This document shows, one piece after another, positions 1-7,317 of a stretch of 64,000 nucleotides of DNA; positions within the stretch are counted from its first letter, which is position 1; the number at the start of each line of letters is the position of its first letter. The stretch is taken from the IMG/VR virus record IMGVR_UViG_3300009285_001653, positions 1 to 64,000 of that record, one strand, 5' to 3'. The notes under the pieces were generated by a model. The model had not been told where the DNA came from. It was given only the letters and a program-made list of their open reading frames with translations, and did not search any database. The position numbers were made by a program, and so were the translations under genes. The DNA is from a virus.

Positions 1-26
1 CCACAGGTCCACGCGTAGCCCCCGCC
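1..26. repeat. 26-bp imperfect repeat, left copy
   Basis: This GC-rich segment matches 63899-63924 in the same orientation with three mismatches; both contain CGCGTAGCCCCCGCC. The right copy lies in the leader of the rightward gene that starts at 63951. The left copy lies about 80 bp upstream of a promoter-like element and the gene at 184. It may be a repeated regulatory or leader element, or mark a genome permutation point. The first 600 bases are visibly richer in GC than the rest of the early region. Confidence 0.6.
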
Positions 27-105
27 CGCGTCAGGCCACCCCCCTCCCCCGTGCTCGTGCCTGGTGCGCGTGTGTGGCTCTCAGAAAATCAGCACAAAAG
101 TTCTG

Positions 106-114
106 TGGTATGAT
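106..114 (+). promoter_or_regulatory. Extended -10 promoter candidate
   Basis: TGGTATGAT fits an extended -10 element (TGn followed by TATGAT at 109-114). No convincing -35 hexamer is present 17 bp upstream. It lies 70 bp before the first rightward gene at 184. Confidence 0.4.
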
Positions 115-183
115 GGCTGTGGTCGGTTCGGACGGCACTGACCCGTCGAAATCACACAGCCGATCGAGGAGAGGAGCACAGTC

Positions 184-591
184 ATGGCACAGCACGCGGT
201 AGACCAGAGCAAGTGGCTACAGGATGCGATCAATGCTCAGATCGAGCACCAGAAGGAGCATCCTTCCTACACGACCCAGCGCAAAGGAGAGGCCCCGGTC
301 GAGCACACTATCCCAGAGGAGAAGCGTACTCGGGTAGTGAACGCCCCCTACGTCGGGCTGTTGGGCAGCAATGCCAGCTTAGCAGCCTGCTTTCGCAGCG
401 CGTTTGCAGGGGCGGACTTCCAGACAGCGCTTGAGGCCGCACATTCTGCAGGCATGGTGACATTCCTGGGAGCCGCAAAAAGTCCCTGGAGGTCACTGAG
501 TACGCCTCAGTACGCTGATAGCGCAGACGGCGAGGTCAGAGTAACTATGCCCAGCGAGCTGGTTACGAAAATAGCTGGCTGGGGTCGCTAG
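184..591 (+). CDS. Hypothetical protein, 135 aa
   Basis: The gene is not recognised. The ATG follows a strong purine-rich Shine-Dalgarno (GAGGAGAGGAG at about 165-176). The protein is soluble; residues 1-45 are charged and likely helical, and the middle is Ala/Ser-rich (about residues 58-100). No catalytic or metal-binding motif is visible. It is the first rightward gene after the promoter candidate at 106-114, so it is probably expressed early. Its GC content is higher than that of the genes downstream. Confidence 0.6.
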   Translation: MAQHAVDQSKWLQDAINAQIEHQKEHPSYTTQRKGEAPVEHTIPEEKRTRVVNAPYVGLLGSNASLAACFRSAFAGADFQTALEAAHSAGMVTFLGAAKSPWRSLSTPQYADSADGEVRVTMPSELVTKIAGWGR

Positions 592-682
592 CACGTCAGG
601 ACACCTAGTGGGCCCGAGATCGCATCAAAGGCCCGCCAATCCCCCACAAGTATCAGACAGAGACAGGAGAAGGGGGAAGAAG

Positions 683-949
683 ATGCTAACAGAGCAGGAA
701 ATCCACTTGACTGTTGTCACGGCAGAGAAAGAGCGCTACAACGCTAATATGAGAGCATGGCGGGCGCTCTACTTTGACACTACTATCTTGCCAGATGGGA
801 AACTCCTGGAGACAGTTCTCAAGGCCATACGGGAACTCTATAGGGCAAAGATAGACCAACAGCATGACCAGGCTGTCGAAGAGGAGTGGGAGCGCCACCA
901 TGTTGCTCTCACGGCAGAGAAAGAGCGCTACCAGGAAGGTGCATCGTGA
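683..949 (+). CDS. Hypothetical helical protein, 88 aa
   Basis: The start at 683 is chosen over an in-frame ATG at 608 because AGGAGAAGGGGGAAGA lies directly upstream. The protein is highly charged and predicted mostly helical. A short repeat is visible: TAEKERY occurs near residue 13 and again near residue 80. The stop overlaps the GTG start of the next gene (GTGA), so the two are probably translationally coupled. No function can be assigned. Confidence 0.6.
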   Translation: MLTEQEIHLTVVTAEKERYNANMRAWRALYFDTTILPDGKLLETVLKAIRELYRAKIDQQHDQAVEEEWERHHVALTAEKERYQEGAS

Positions 950-1095
950 AGTACCTCTACGTAACCGACAGATGGTTCACCAAGCTGCTATACGTGCCTA
1001 AACCATCTACCCAGGATCACGCCTGGAAGGTTTGCACATTTGTGGCGGCACAGTGCAAGTTGGGGAATGTGTTAAGCGTGAGCAAGTTCATATAA
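946..1095 (+). CDS. Hypothetical small protein, 49 aa, GTG start
   Basis: The GTG at 946 overlaps the previous stop (GTGA), with AGGAAGG about 8 bases upstream. The frame is open upstream, but the overlap and Shine-Dalgarno favour this start. The product is a small basic protein with two cysteines and aromatic residues near the N-terminus. No known motif is visible. Confidence 0.5.
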   Translation: MKYLYVTDRWFTKLLYVPKPSTQDHAWKVCTFVAAQCKLGNVLSVSKFI

Positions 1096-1157
1096 GAGGC
1101 ACTATGTACACAAAACACTCCGTCCGAGTCAATCGTATAGCAAAGGAGCAAAAAGGC

Positions 1158-1325
1158 GTGAAATTACCTATATGGTTCCTGAGAATGTGGGCTATAGGGG
1201 TGACAATTATCTTATTAGCTATCCTCTATATGCTACTACCGGGACATATCACACATGGCGGAGTAGGCTTTGGTGTGTATGCCACAGAAGGCAGAGGCAT
1301 ATTGACTGTTACTATGCTGCCATAA
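1158..1325 (+). CDS. Small membrane protein, 55 aa
   Basis: The GTG at 1158 has a good AAAGGAG 9 bases upstream. An alternative in-frame ATG at 1104 (with AGAGG) would add 18 residues. The N-terminus is one hydrophobic segment (about residues 4-24), a membrane anchor or signal peptide, followed by a short Gly-rich tail without lysine. The product is probably an inner-membrane or exported small phage protein of unknown role. Confidence 0.5.
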   Translation: MKLPIWFLRMWAIGVTIILLAILYMLLPGHITHGGVGFGVYATEGRGILTVTMLP

Positions 1326-1352
1326 CGTGTATGCTTGTACAGGAGAAGGAAT

Positions 1353-1547
1353 ATGTTACAATTATACATATACTGCGACATCGCATCTTGTAGTGGCAAA
1401 GCGTCTGGTAAAATACAAGGAAATGGTGACGCGTTGTGGCTTTGTGCAGAGCATCTGGAGGACTTTTCTCTTATTATTCCAACACATAAGGTCAAAAACG
1501 CGGGCGGCGCGGGGGATATTCAGGTCAAAAAACTGTGCTATAATTAG
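1353..1547 (+). CDS. Small cysteine-containing protein, 64 aa
   Basis: The start at 1353 is preceded by AGGAGAAGGA ending 2 bases upstream. The protein has Cys at about residues 8 and 13, then an LCAEH segment near residue 32, a spacing that suggests a small zinc-binding knuckle. A different frame over the same DNA (1327-1584) is also open, but it lacks a Shine-Dalgarno and looks less protein-like. Function is unknown. Confidence 0.5.
   Translation: MLQLYIYCDIASCSGKASGKIQGNGDALWLCAEHLEDFSLIIPTHKVKNAGGAGDIQVKKLCYN
1536..1544 (+). promoter_or_regulatory. Extended -10 promoter (TGC TATAAT)
   Basis: A perfect TATAAT at 1539-1544 is preceded by TGC, giving an extended -10. No clear -35 is visible at 17-18 bp. 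It sits 37 bp upstream of the gene at 1581 and inside the 3' end of the preceding gene. Confidence 0.5.
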
Positions 1548-1580
1548 AGCGGCCGGAAAAATCAGAGTGGTGGGGGGCAG

Positions 1581-2144
1581 ATGACATCATTTTACTGTAT
1601 CCACAAAATCATTGCGACGGAGTGTTCGAGGTGTAGAAGATCCCTCACCTTTCGTTGCCTTTTCTGCTTCCAGGAACAGTATGAAGCAACAGGTCCTAGC
1701 TTCAGGACTAAGTGCCGGATAAAGAAAGGGCCTCTGTTGTCGCTAGAGCATAAGTTCGAGAAGGACCCAAAACAAAGCGGAGCGTTAAGCCACACATCCT
1801 CTAAGTGTTTGTTGTGTGGCAAAGAGAAGTACGGGGGGAAGAGGGAAGAGACAGAATGTTTAGATGGCAGTACAAATCATAGCCTCCGTCCTTATCCGTT
1901 CAGATGTGAGGAGTGCCGTGGGCTTGTGTTCGTGCTGGGGGAGGGGGACATAAGGAAAAGTATCTGCGAGAGTACCTGGACAGGCCAACACATCCTACTG
2001 CTAAAGGGGATGGTGGGTGAAGAGGTGGTACGCAGATTGCCTACAGTGGATGTAAAGTCCCGAGCGCAGGTAGAAGCAATGCTACAGAAGATATCAAGGT
2101 CGCGGAAGACAAGAAGGAATGTATGGAGGAGTCCAAAGGCATAA
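1581..2144 (+). CDS. Cysteine-rich zinc-binding hypothetical protein, 187 aa
   Basis: The ATG follows a G-rich Shine-Dalgarno (GGGGGGCAG). Several paired cysteines suggest two or three zinc knuckles: CSRC at about residues 15-18, CLFC at 26-29, CLLC at about 76-79, and CEEC at about 109-112. The C-terminal 40 residues are basic (RSRKTRR). The pattern fits a nucleic-acid-binding zinc-ribbon protein, but no named family is recognised. An extended -10 promoter lies just upstream. Confidence 0.6.
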   Translation: MTSFYCIHKIIATECSRCRRSLTFRCLFCFQEQYEATGPSFRTKCRIKKGPLLSLEHKFEKDPKQSGALSHTSSKCLLCGKEKYGGKREETECLDGSTNHSLRPYPFRCEECRGLVFVLGEGDIRKSICESTWTGQHILLLKGMVGEEVVRRLPTVDVKSRAQVEAMLQKISRSRKTRRNVWRSPKA

Positions 2145-2187
2145 TCTATACTTAGCGTGGCAGAAAAAAGCAGAAAAAGGGGTCGTA

Positions 2188-2532
2188 ATGATTTTCGTGT
2201 TTGGTTCTAACAGGCAAGGGCGACATGGCAAGGGAGCCGCGCTAACTGCTGTGCAAAAATACGGCGCAATCTACGGACAAGCAGAGGGTATACAGGGTAG
2301 TTCCTATGCTATAGTCACAAAAGAGCTCAGACATAGTTATTTGCCGGTATCACTACAGGAGGTGGAATTGGGGGTGGAACGCTTCCTGAACTTCGCATTG
2401 CAGCACCCAGAACTCTCGTTCTATCTCACGCCTATAGGTTGTGGATTAGCGGGGTTCAAGCCAAGTCAAATATCTCCTATGTTCACCAATCACCCCGCTA
2501 ATGTACAACTACCAAAGGAGTTCGTTATGTAG
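2188..2532 (+). CDS. Macro-domain-like protein (FGSN family), 114 aa
   Basis: The start at 2188 is chosen because MIFVFGSN begins the conserved fold and AAAAGGGG precedes it; an in-frame ATG lies at 2119. The pattern FVFGSN, then GRHGKGAA, then TPIGCGLAGF and a final PMF matches a family of small phage and bacterial proteins that look like divergent macro domains. Members may bind or hydrolyse ADP-ribose-type ligands; that function is inferred from the fold. It could counter host ADP-ribosylation or act in nucleotide metabolism. Confidence 0.65.
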   Translation: MIFVFGSNRQGRHGKGAALTAVQKYGAIYGQAEGIQGSSYAIVTKELRHSYLPVSLQEVELGVERFLNFALQHPELSFYLTPIGCGLAGFKPSQISPMFTNHPANVQLPKEFVM

Positions 2533-2550
2533 CCTTCTCCTTAGCGTGAG

Positions 2551-2587
2551 ACTCTGCTCCGTAGCTAGCGGCGTAAGAAGGCAGAGT
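2551..2587. other. Intergenic hairpin
   Basis: ACTCTGC (2551-2557) and GCAGAGT (2581-2587) form a perfect 7-bp stem, with a possible inner CCG/CGG stem in the 23-base loop. There is no T tract, so it is not an intrinsic terminator. It lies in the leader of the gene at 2613 and could influence mRNA stability. Confidence 0.35.
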
Positions 2588-2612
2588 AAGGTGAGTAAAA
2601 GGAGATAAAACA

Positions 2613-2996
2613 ATGCTCAATAAAATACTTCCCATAAGAGAAGGAGATAAGTTTTTCACCCCTGACACCTATCCCCAAAGATTCAAGGCAGGCGATCTGG
2701 CACGGGTACGATTGTGCAAAGAGTCACTTGCACAAAAACCAGAAGTCCCTGATGACGAGTACCTAAAATATCCTCTACAGGACTACGAAGGGAAAGTTGT
2801 ACAGGTTGTATCCAGGGCGGAGGACGAAGACAATACTCGTACCACGTTTCCTGATAACGAAGGACTGGTAGAGTGCTACCTGCCTTTTTCCTTCTCCTAT
2901 ATCACAAAGTACGTGGATGACGCTGGTAGGATGCGCAAGAGGAAGCATACTAGCTTCAAACTTCCTATTCTGTACTCGTGTTTAGAGGAGATATGA
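2613..2996 (+). CDS. Hypothetical protein, 127 aa
   Basis: AAAAGGAGATA precedes the ATG at ideal spacing. The protein is soluble and acidic in the middle; it resembles small SH3-like folds with a VARVRL-type strand and a KVVQVVSRAED strand, but no family is recognised. Its stop overlaps the next start (TGATG). Confidence 0.6.
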   Translation: MLNKILPIREGDKFFTPDTYPQRFKAGDLARVRLCKESLAQKPEVPDDEYLKYPLQDYEGKVVQVVSRAEDEDNTRTTFPDNEGLVECYLPFSFSYITKYVDDAGRMRKRKHTSFKLPILYSCLEEI

Positions 2997-3307
2997 TGCC
3001 GCAGTTACCACAAATTGGTAGAAGAGGCACTAGGATAGCTACTACAACAGATGGGGTAGTCTCAGTCTATTACCACAACACGCCGATCGTTGTGATTTAC
3101 CCCAGTGGCAGGCTGATCCTAGATCATGGGGGATGGATGACACCTACCACCAAAACACATATGAATCAAGCAAGTAGGCAGTTCAACTTGGGATTCCATG
3201 TGTATCAAGAGGACTTTGTGTGGTACGTGTCAGTTGATGGACACAATATAGAGTTTGATCACACGCCACTCACAATACGCAATGGAGCATCATACTGGGG
3301 AGGGTAG
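2996..3307 (+). CDS. Hypothetical protein, 103 aa
   Basis: GAGGAG at 2985-2990 gives 5-base spacing to the ATG at 2996; the ATG at 2993 is an alternative one codon earlier. The product is rich in beta-branched and aromatic residues with alternating polarity, so it is probably a small beta-sheet protein. The first 30 residues are basic. No known motif is visible. It is coupled to the gene upstream. Confidence 0.55.
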   Translation: MPQLPQIGRRGTRIATTTDGVVSVYYHNTPIVVIYPSGRLILDHGGWMTPTTKTHMNQASRQFNLGFHVYQEDFVWYVSVDGHNIEFDHTPLTIRNGASYWGG

Positions 3308-3338
3308 CAATGGCAGATCGAATCAGGGAGGAAGTAGC

Positions 3339-3512
3339 ATGCCACAAGTAATACTAGAGATGCACACGCCAGATTATCCGAGAGACGGTATCCAGATCCT
3401 CAGGATTGACGTTTGGGCGATGTGGAGGTATGGGTACATATCACTAGAGCTGCTTGGCTTTGGTGCTACTTTGTCAGTTCGCTGGTATAGTGGAAGAGAT
3501 GAAGAAGCATAG
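3339..3512 (+). CDS. Hypothetical small protein, 57 aa
   Basis: GGGAGGAAG sits 5-13 bases before the ATG at 3339, which supports this start over the upstream in-frame ATG at 3255. The protein is beta-rich with three tryptophans. Its 3' end overlaps the next gene by 14 bases. Function is unknown. Confidence 0.5.
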   Translation: MPQVILEMHTPDYPRDGIQILRIDVWAMWRYGYISLELLGFGATLSVRWYSGRDEEA

Positions 3513-3684
3513 AGTACGCAAGGACCCTATCACCAAAGCTGAAGAGAGCAAGCATCCTTATCGTGTGTTTGATGCAGATGGGAATGAAGTCAGGGTGGAC
3601 GCGGAGAGCGATGAGGAAGCCAGGGTGTTGGCGAAAGCGTGGCCGTGGAAGGGCAAGGTCACGGTAGAGAGGGTAAAGGCGTGA
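3499..3684 (+). CDS. Hypothetical small protein, 61 aa
   Basis: The start at 3499 has GGAAGAG upstream. The sequence PYRVFDADGNEVRVDAESDEEA, split by a turn, looks like a compact beta-beta-alpha element in which the end of the helix is basic. An in-frame ATG at 3454 lies deeper in the previous gene. No family is recognised. Confidence 0.5.
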   Translation: MKKHRVRKDPITKAEESKHPYRVFDADGNEVRVDAESDEEARVLAKAWPWKGKVTVERVKA

Positions 3685-3749
3685 AAACACTGCACACCGC
3701 ACAAATATGGCCACGCTGGTGGGTAGCGGAGAATAGAGGAGGCGACGCC

Positions 3750-4082
3750 GTGAATAAGCAGACAGAGACAGCACTTGCAACACCGTGGGGGATAGCAGAT
3801 AATATCTCCCGTATCGGAGGAGAAGGCATCCTACAAGTAGAAACGCCTTCGCACGGTGGGTACTACGTGCCGGATGCATTACTAGGGCGAATGTCTAAAG
3901 ACGCACAGGCGTCTGCGGTAAAGTGGTCAGGATCAAAGAACTGGTATGAAGAAGATTGCAGCTGGGCATATGTGGCGCTGGCGTTTCCTGAGTTATTCCT
4001 GCCGGACGCGATAGAACACGCCAAGATCATGATCGAATGGCTGTCTCGCCCATGGCCGAAACCTGCTCCGGTGTGTCTGTAA
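3750..4082 (+). CDS. DUF7007-like protein, 110 aa
   Basis: The GTG at 3750 has AGAGGAGG 6 bases upstream. The pattern ATPWGIAD, then GI, then ETPSHGGYYV, then a central WYEEDCSWA and ALAFPELF matches small phage and plasmid proteins of the DUF7007 type, whose role is unknown to me. The conserved HGG and YEEDC segments suggest an active or metal site (inference). The codon environment is like its neighbours. Confidence 0.6.
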   Translation: MNKQTETALATPWGIADNISRIGGEGILQVETPSHGGYYVPDALLGRMSKDAQASAVKWSGSKNWYEEDCSWAYVALAFPELFLPDAIEHAKIMIEWLSRPWPKPAPVCL

Positions 4083-4140
4083 TAGGTGACCGCGTTGCAC
4101 TGATGCGGCAAGCTGCGAGATGGTATCAAAGAGGTATGAA

Positions 4141-4302
4141 ATGAAGCATATAATGACCGCGGCCAACGGGAACAGGGTTCTATGTAATAACAGAGAACAT
4201 TTTGATGAGGAGAGCTGTTATTACGGTATTGACATAGGTAGTGGATATTGTGAGATAAACCTAAAGTTTCTATATTTCAGCAAGCAAAGAGGTGAGCCAT
4301 GA
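4141..4302 (+). CDS. Hypothetical small protein, 53 aa
   Basis: AAAGAGG is 7 bases before the ATG at 4141; an in-frame ATG at 4120 is an alternative. The small soluble protein has three cysteines. The stop overlaps the next start (4299). No known motif is present. Confidence 0.45.
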   Translation: MKHIMTAANGNRVLCNNREHFDEESCYYGIDIGSGYCEINLKFLYFSKQRGEP

Positions 4303-4424
4303 CAACCAGGACAGAAATCCATCGAGAGGAAGCGGCGAAGCGTCGGAAATGGATGCATCATGATCAACAGGCATACGAAAAACTCGAAGCAGCCATCGCG
4401 CTCGCAGAGAAGGAGACACCATGA
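4299..4424 (+). CDS. Small helical protein, 41 aa
   Basis: This short gene starts with ATG at 4299, uses AAGAGGTGAG as Shine-Dalgarno, and ends in an ATGA overlap with the next gene. The product is one charged helix. Its 3' end, the Shine-Dalgarno and the following ATG closely match the junction at 4763-4797, so the two adjacent genes share similar C-termini (AIALAEKETP and AIALVQKETA). Confidence 0.5.
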   Translation: MTTRTEIHREEAAKRRKWMHHDQQAYEKLEAAIALAEKETP

Positions 4425-4795
4425 ACGATCTTTACGATGTAGCAGCCGTAAGCCTCGAAGCTGGAACCGTGCGACTTATAGAGACGAGAAAACCGCGACG
4501 GGAAGCAGAAGCTATCGTGACTATGGCTGTGATACGCCGCGGGATAGACCAAGAGTTTTTCGTGGAGGTAGCCGCGGGCAGCTATCAAGAAGGCGAGCGA
4601 TGGGTCGGCCAAAAGAAGAAGGGAGACAGCATGACACAACCCATCGTGACCAAGCAGGGGTACAGGCTGGAAAAGCATGAGGATGGCTGGTATCGCTTCT
4701 ATCACCACGGAGGCGGCAGATTAGCAGTCTTCAACGAGGAAGAACTCTGCAATCTGCACATCGCCATCGCGCTCGTTCAGAAGGAGACAGCATGA
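4421..4795 (+). CDS. Hypothetical protein, 124 aa, possibly two-part
   Basis: ATGA coupling and AAGGAGACACC precede the start. An internal in-frame ATG at 4631 with GGGAGACAGC could start a second product of about 55 residues, so the gene may make two proteins or be a fusion of two small ones. The C-terminal half is a compact beta-rich segment (GYRLEKHEDGWYRFYHHGGG) followed by a helix. The 3' end is part of the repeated junction described for 4299. Confidence 0.5.
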   Translation: MNDLYDVAAVSLEAGTVRLIETRKPRREAEAIVTMAVIRRGIDQEFFVEVAAGSYQEGERWVGQKKKGDSMTQPIVTKQGYRLEKHEDGWYRFYHHGGGRLAVFNEEELCNLHIAIALVQKETA

Positions 4796-5061
4796 ACGTC
4801 ACACAACCACGTCCCTGTTTGCCTGGCTATGACGGCCCCAATGAGGGAGTTATTGCCTTCGTGCATCACGATGTCCCCGCTGAATACTCATCCAATATCA
4901 TGGAGCGTGTAGAGTTCTACAATGACGGCGGAAAACCTGAGCATGAGTTGGAGACCCGCCGCCGGTGTATGGTCTGGCTCGACCCTACAAACCAGCCGTG
5001 GGCCGAGCTTGCGCGTCAGCGGGCCGAGCTTTACCGGCAGGAGGCCGCGCTTTCCCATTAG
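4792..5061 (+). CDS. Hypothetical protein, 89 aa
   Basis: The gene is ATGA-coupled to its upstream neighbour and preceded by AAGGAGACAGC. It has mixed alpha/beta composition, and its C-terminal helix is rich in Arg, Ala and Glu. No motif is recognised. Confidence 0.5.
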   Translation: MNVTQPRPCLPGYDGPNEGVIAFVHHDVPAEYSSNIMERVEFYNDGGKPEHELETRRRCMVWLDPTNQPWAELARQRAELYRQEAALSH

Positions 5062-5080
5062 TGTTCCCAAAGGAGACACC

Positions 5081-5293
5081 ATGAAAGTTGTCTGCTCTGG
5101 CAGAATAATGATGACTGATCGTGAACACGGTTTCTCCGAGGGCTATCTCCGAGCTCGTCTAGGACATATACTCTTTACGCTCTTTACGGAGTGGATATAC
5201 GGTCAAACAGTTGTACTAGATGACAACTTAGAAACAGTGTACTTCCCGCAGGACGTACAGAGATTCTTGGACGGAGGAAAGGTTCTTGACTAG
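5081..5293 (+). CDS. Hypothetical protein, 70 aa
   Basis: The ATG at 5081 follows AAAGGAGACACC, the same translation-start cassette seen at 4421 and 4792. The protein has an amphipathic middle and an acidic end. Function is unknown. Confidence 0.5.
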   Translation: MKVVCSGRIMMTDREHGFSEGYLRARLGHILFTLFTEWIYGQTVVLDDNLETVYFPQDVQRFLDGGKVLD

Positions 5294-5348
5294 GAGCGTA
5301 TTATACAGACGCTAGCTACTTGCAAAGTTGCTCAGGAAGGAGTAAAAT

Positions 5349-5612
5349 ATGATAGTAGGGATCGAACGAGATGACGAGGGGATCATTTTACACCTACGAG
5401 AGGATGATAATGATCCCATCATAGACGAGAAGGACTGGCTTGAGTTGGGGTTTAGTTTTGGTAGGGTGTCTGCTGAAAGTGGTATTCTAGCTATACAGTG
5501 GCACGAGTACGGAACAGATACCCACCGGTGTCCAGACACATTTATCATAAGCATAGAGGACCTCACACTAATGTTAAGCGGACAGTTGGCGTTTCCTTGG
5601 CTCCATGATTAA
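5349..5612 (+). CDS. Acidic hypothetical protein, 87 aa
   Basis: AGGAAGGAG precedes the ATG. The protein is strongly acidic (a run of E and D near residues 8-28) and beta-rich. Its stop lies inside the next small gene. Small acidic phage proteins sometimes mimic DNA or inhibit host enzymes, but nothing here proves that. Confidence 0.5.
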   Translation: MIVGIERDDEGIILHLREDDNDPIIDEKDWLELGFSFGRVSAESGILAIQWHEYGTDTHRCPDTFIISIEDLTLMLSGQLAFPWLHD

Positions 5613-5745
5613 AGCAGCGCTGCCCACGCTTCTAGCAGCTCTTGCAGGTAGTGTTGCTATAGCTTTGTTGCTTAACATATCTGCTGGTACTGGAACCTTA
5701 CTGTTCTGGTTAGTTGTTATAGCAATCGCGGGTATAAGAAAATGA
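5605..5745 (+). CDS. Two-segment small membrane protein, 46 aa
   Basis: ATG at 5605 to TGA at 5745. The start overlaps the previous gene by 8 bases and the stop overlaps the next start (ATGA). The translation has two hydrophobic stretches, about residues 5-24 and 31-44, separated by a short SAGTG turn, with lysines at both ends. It is a typical small hairpin membrane protein. Its role is unknown; it is far from the lysis genes at 34-35 kb. Confidence 0.55.
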   Translation: MIKAALPTLLAALAGSVAIALLLNISAGTGTLLFWLVVIAIAGIRK

Positions 5746-6053
5746 CAACAGCATTTAAGTATCTTCGACGTTTTGGACTGCCTCCTAGTACAGAACATCT
5801 TGGTTCTACAGAAATCTCTAATATACCATCAAACTCTGAGATAAAACGATGGTTAGAGAAGGGAGCCGTTTCGATAAACCATAAGACACCAAAACCCCAT
5901 GACGAGATTACTTTTCCTGTATTTGAACTAGTCTTCTTCAAGCATAGCAAAAGAGTATGTACAATGGTTCACGACAACTGGTGTTTCGATCTCGACCAGA
6001 TGATGTTAGGAGACTTCGGACACTACGACAATATGGTCAAGATATTAAGGTGA
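5742..6053 (+). CDS. S4-like domain protein, 103 aa
   Basis: The start is ATGA-coupled. The segment SNSEIKRWLEKGAVSIN (about residues 31-47) followed by a DEI strand matches the core helix-turn of S4 RNA-binding domains. The rest is short and carries two cysteines near residues 71-82. An RNA-binding role is inferred from this motif only. Confidence 0.5.
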   Translation: MTTAFKYLRRFGLPPSTEHLGSTEISNIPSNSEIKRWLEKGAVSINHKTPKPHDEITFPVFELVFFKHSKRVCTMVHDNWCFDLDQMMLGDFGHYDNMVKILR

Positions 6054-6057
6054 TATC

Positions 6058-6300
6058 ATGCCAGGTCTCTGCCTGATGGCAATAGAGGACAACGCGGATC
6101 GTGTAGGCGAGCTTAACTGCCGCTCGTACAAGCTACGTGATCTTGACTACTGCTTCTACCACGAGATGAAATGCTATGTAGAAGCGTTAGAGAGAGAGTT
6201 AGAGTGGGAGATCAAGATCAGGATAGTTGAAGCGGCTCCGTTTAGGGACCTTACCGATAGACCACGCCCGAGAAACTATACAGATGGGTATGATGGCTAG
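6058..6300 (+). CDS. Hypothetical protein, 80 aa
   Basis: The start follows the previous stop by 4 bases with AAGGTGATATC upstream. The N-terminal half has three cysteines and a histidine (CLMA, NCRSY, YCFYHEMKC), compatible with a small zinc site. The C-terminal half is a charged helix with a basic tail. Function is not recognised. Confidence 0.5.
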   Translation: MPGLCLMAIEDNADRVGELNCRSYKLRDLDYCFYHEMKCYVEALERELEWEIKIRIVEAAPFRDLTDRPRPRNYTDGYDG

Positions 6301-6309
6301 AAGGACAGA

Positions 6310-6852
6310 ATGATTAGTATCAACGGTAAAAGACTAGACTCTGTTACACCAGAACAGATTAAGAAGATCATTCTCGATAGTGCGATGGCGAATGGTAGAA
6401 AGTTATTCGTTGTAAGAATGAATGGAGAACCAATCTCTAGCAATCAGATCCCCGACCCGATACCGGACGGCACGACATTCTGGACATCATTCCCTGTCGT
6501 CAACGCGATTGTGTTAAATGTTGTACTCGCAAACCCACAAGAGTACAGACAGAAGAATAGTATTACTAGGACACTAGAGTTACCTAAAAGGATCCCTAGG
6601 ACTAGAGAACAGATCTTGGATATGCTTGGCAGGAAGTGTTGTAGATGTGGCTATGATGCTGATGTGCGCGCTTTACAAATAGATCACATAAACGGCGGTG
6701 GCCGTGGGGAGAGGAAAAAGCTCAGAGGCTATGATAGATATTATAAGCATATTTTAGCAAATCCAGCTGGGTATCAAATCCTCTGCGCGAACTGTAATTG
6801 TATCAAGATGTACGAAGAAGATGAGATCAGCCAACGTTATCAGGTGGAATAG
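6310..6852 (+). CDS. HNH endonuclease-like protein, 180 aa
   Basis: The C-terminal half carries an HNH-type fold: CxxC at about residues 110-113, the IDHINGGG motif with D125-H126, then LCANCN (C159 and C162) followed by lysine. These are the metal-binding and zinc-knuckle elements of phage HNH nucleases. The N-terminal 90 residues contain a compact alpha/beta segment of unknown role, so it may be a two-domain protein. It stands alone among small genes, as free-standing homing-type HNH genes often do. Confidence 0.75.
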   Translation: MISINGKRLDSVTPEQIKKIILDSAMANGRKLFVVRMNGEPISSNQIPDPIPDGTTFWTSFPVVNAIVLNVVLANPQEYRQKNSITRTLELPKRIPRTREQILDMLGRKCCRCGYDADVRALQIDHINGGGRGERKKLRGYDRYYKHILANPAGYQILCANCNCIKMYEEDEISQRYQVE

Positions 6853-7161
6853 CGTTGTAATACAGGGTCCAGTCATCGTCCGTTCCTGTTGTAGTACGTC
6901 ATTACGAGGTTTTAGTTGTAGTCTAGTAAGGTCAAAAAGAAAACAGCGAAAATGGACAGATTTGAACCGAGGATCTACTAGACGACGAGGATTTCTCTGT
7001 AATGATGTACTACATCAGACGTGGTTTGTGTCTAAGCCTTGTAGTACAAAGCAGATTGGAGCGGGGCTAGTTCTTATGGTCAAATGTCCTAAAGGAGGAA
7101 AGTGATGCTTATGGCGGTGATATAACTCTAGTAGAGCTTTGCAAGAAGGAGAACAGATAAC
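6853..7161 (+). other. 309-bp gap, possible decayed coding
   Basis: No intact gene is convincing. A short start at about 6953 (MDRFEPRIY) is followed, in the frame two bases on, by EDLLDDEDFSVMMYYIRRG, which reads like one protein broken by a frameshift. An open frame at 6821-7105 is Arg- and Cys-rich and lacks a normal composition. Confidence 0.35.
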
Positions 7162-7317
7162 ATGCCATCACACATCATAACATGTACCTGTGAACACGAG
7201 TTTCAGGACGAGCGGTACGGCAAGGGAAGGAGGCTCGCTAACGAGGTCAAGAAGAAAAGCCCGGGGGATCCGGTGTCGGCTCGCTGTACAGTCTGTTCTA
7301 CAGTGAGGGCAGTTTAG
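7162..7317 (+). CDS. Small zinc-ribbon protein, 51 aa
   Basis: ATG at 7162 follows AAGGAGA. The translation has CTCEHEFQDERYGKGRR then RCTVC near the end, a pattern I recognise from very common small phage zinc-ribbon proteins of about 45-55 residues (C-x-C-x-H-x-FQDx-x-YG, then RCTVC). Four ligands (C8, C10, C42, C45, with H12 nearby) would bind one zinc. The role is unknown; widespread conservation suggests a small nucleic-acid-binding or host-take-over protein. Confidence 0.75.
   Translation: MPSHIITCTCEHEFQDERYGKGRRLANEVKKKSPGDPVSARCTVCSTVRAV

Noticed and set aside
1327-1584. Alternative frame over the gene at 1353
   Set aside because: It lacks a Shine-Dalgarno, while the 1353 start has AGGAGAAGGA immediately upstream.
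4360-4680. Arg-rich open frame
   Set aside because: It is a shadow of the genes at 4299 and 4421, with extreme Arg/Ser content and no start signal.
6930-7000. tRNA-like T-loop (GGTTCAAATC on the minus strand)
   Set aside because: Two of five T-stem pairs fail and no anticodon arm with a T33 can be formed, so no tRNA is called.
6821-7105. 94-codon open frame after the HNH gene
   Set aside because: Arg/Cys/Ser-rich composition, no good Shine-Dalgarno, and it begins inside the HNH gene in another frame.
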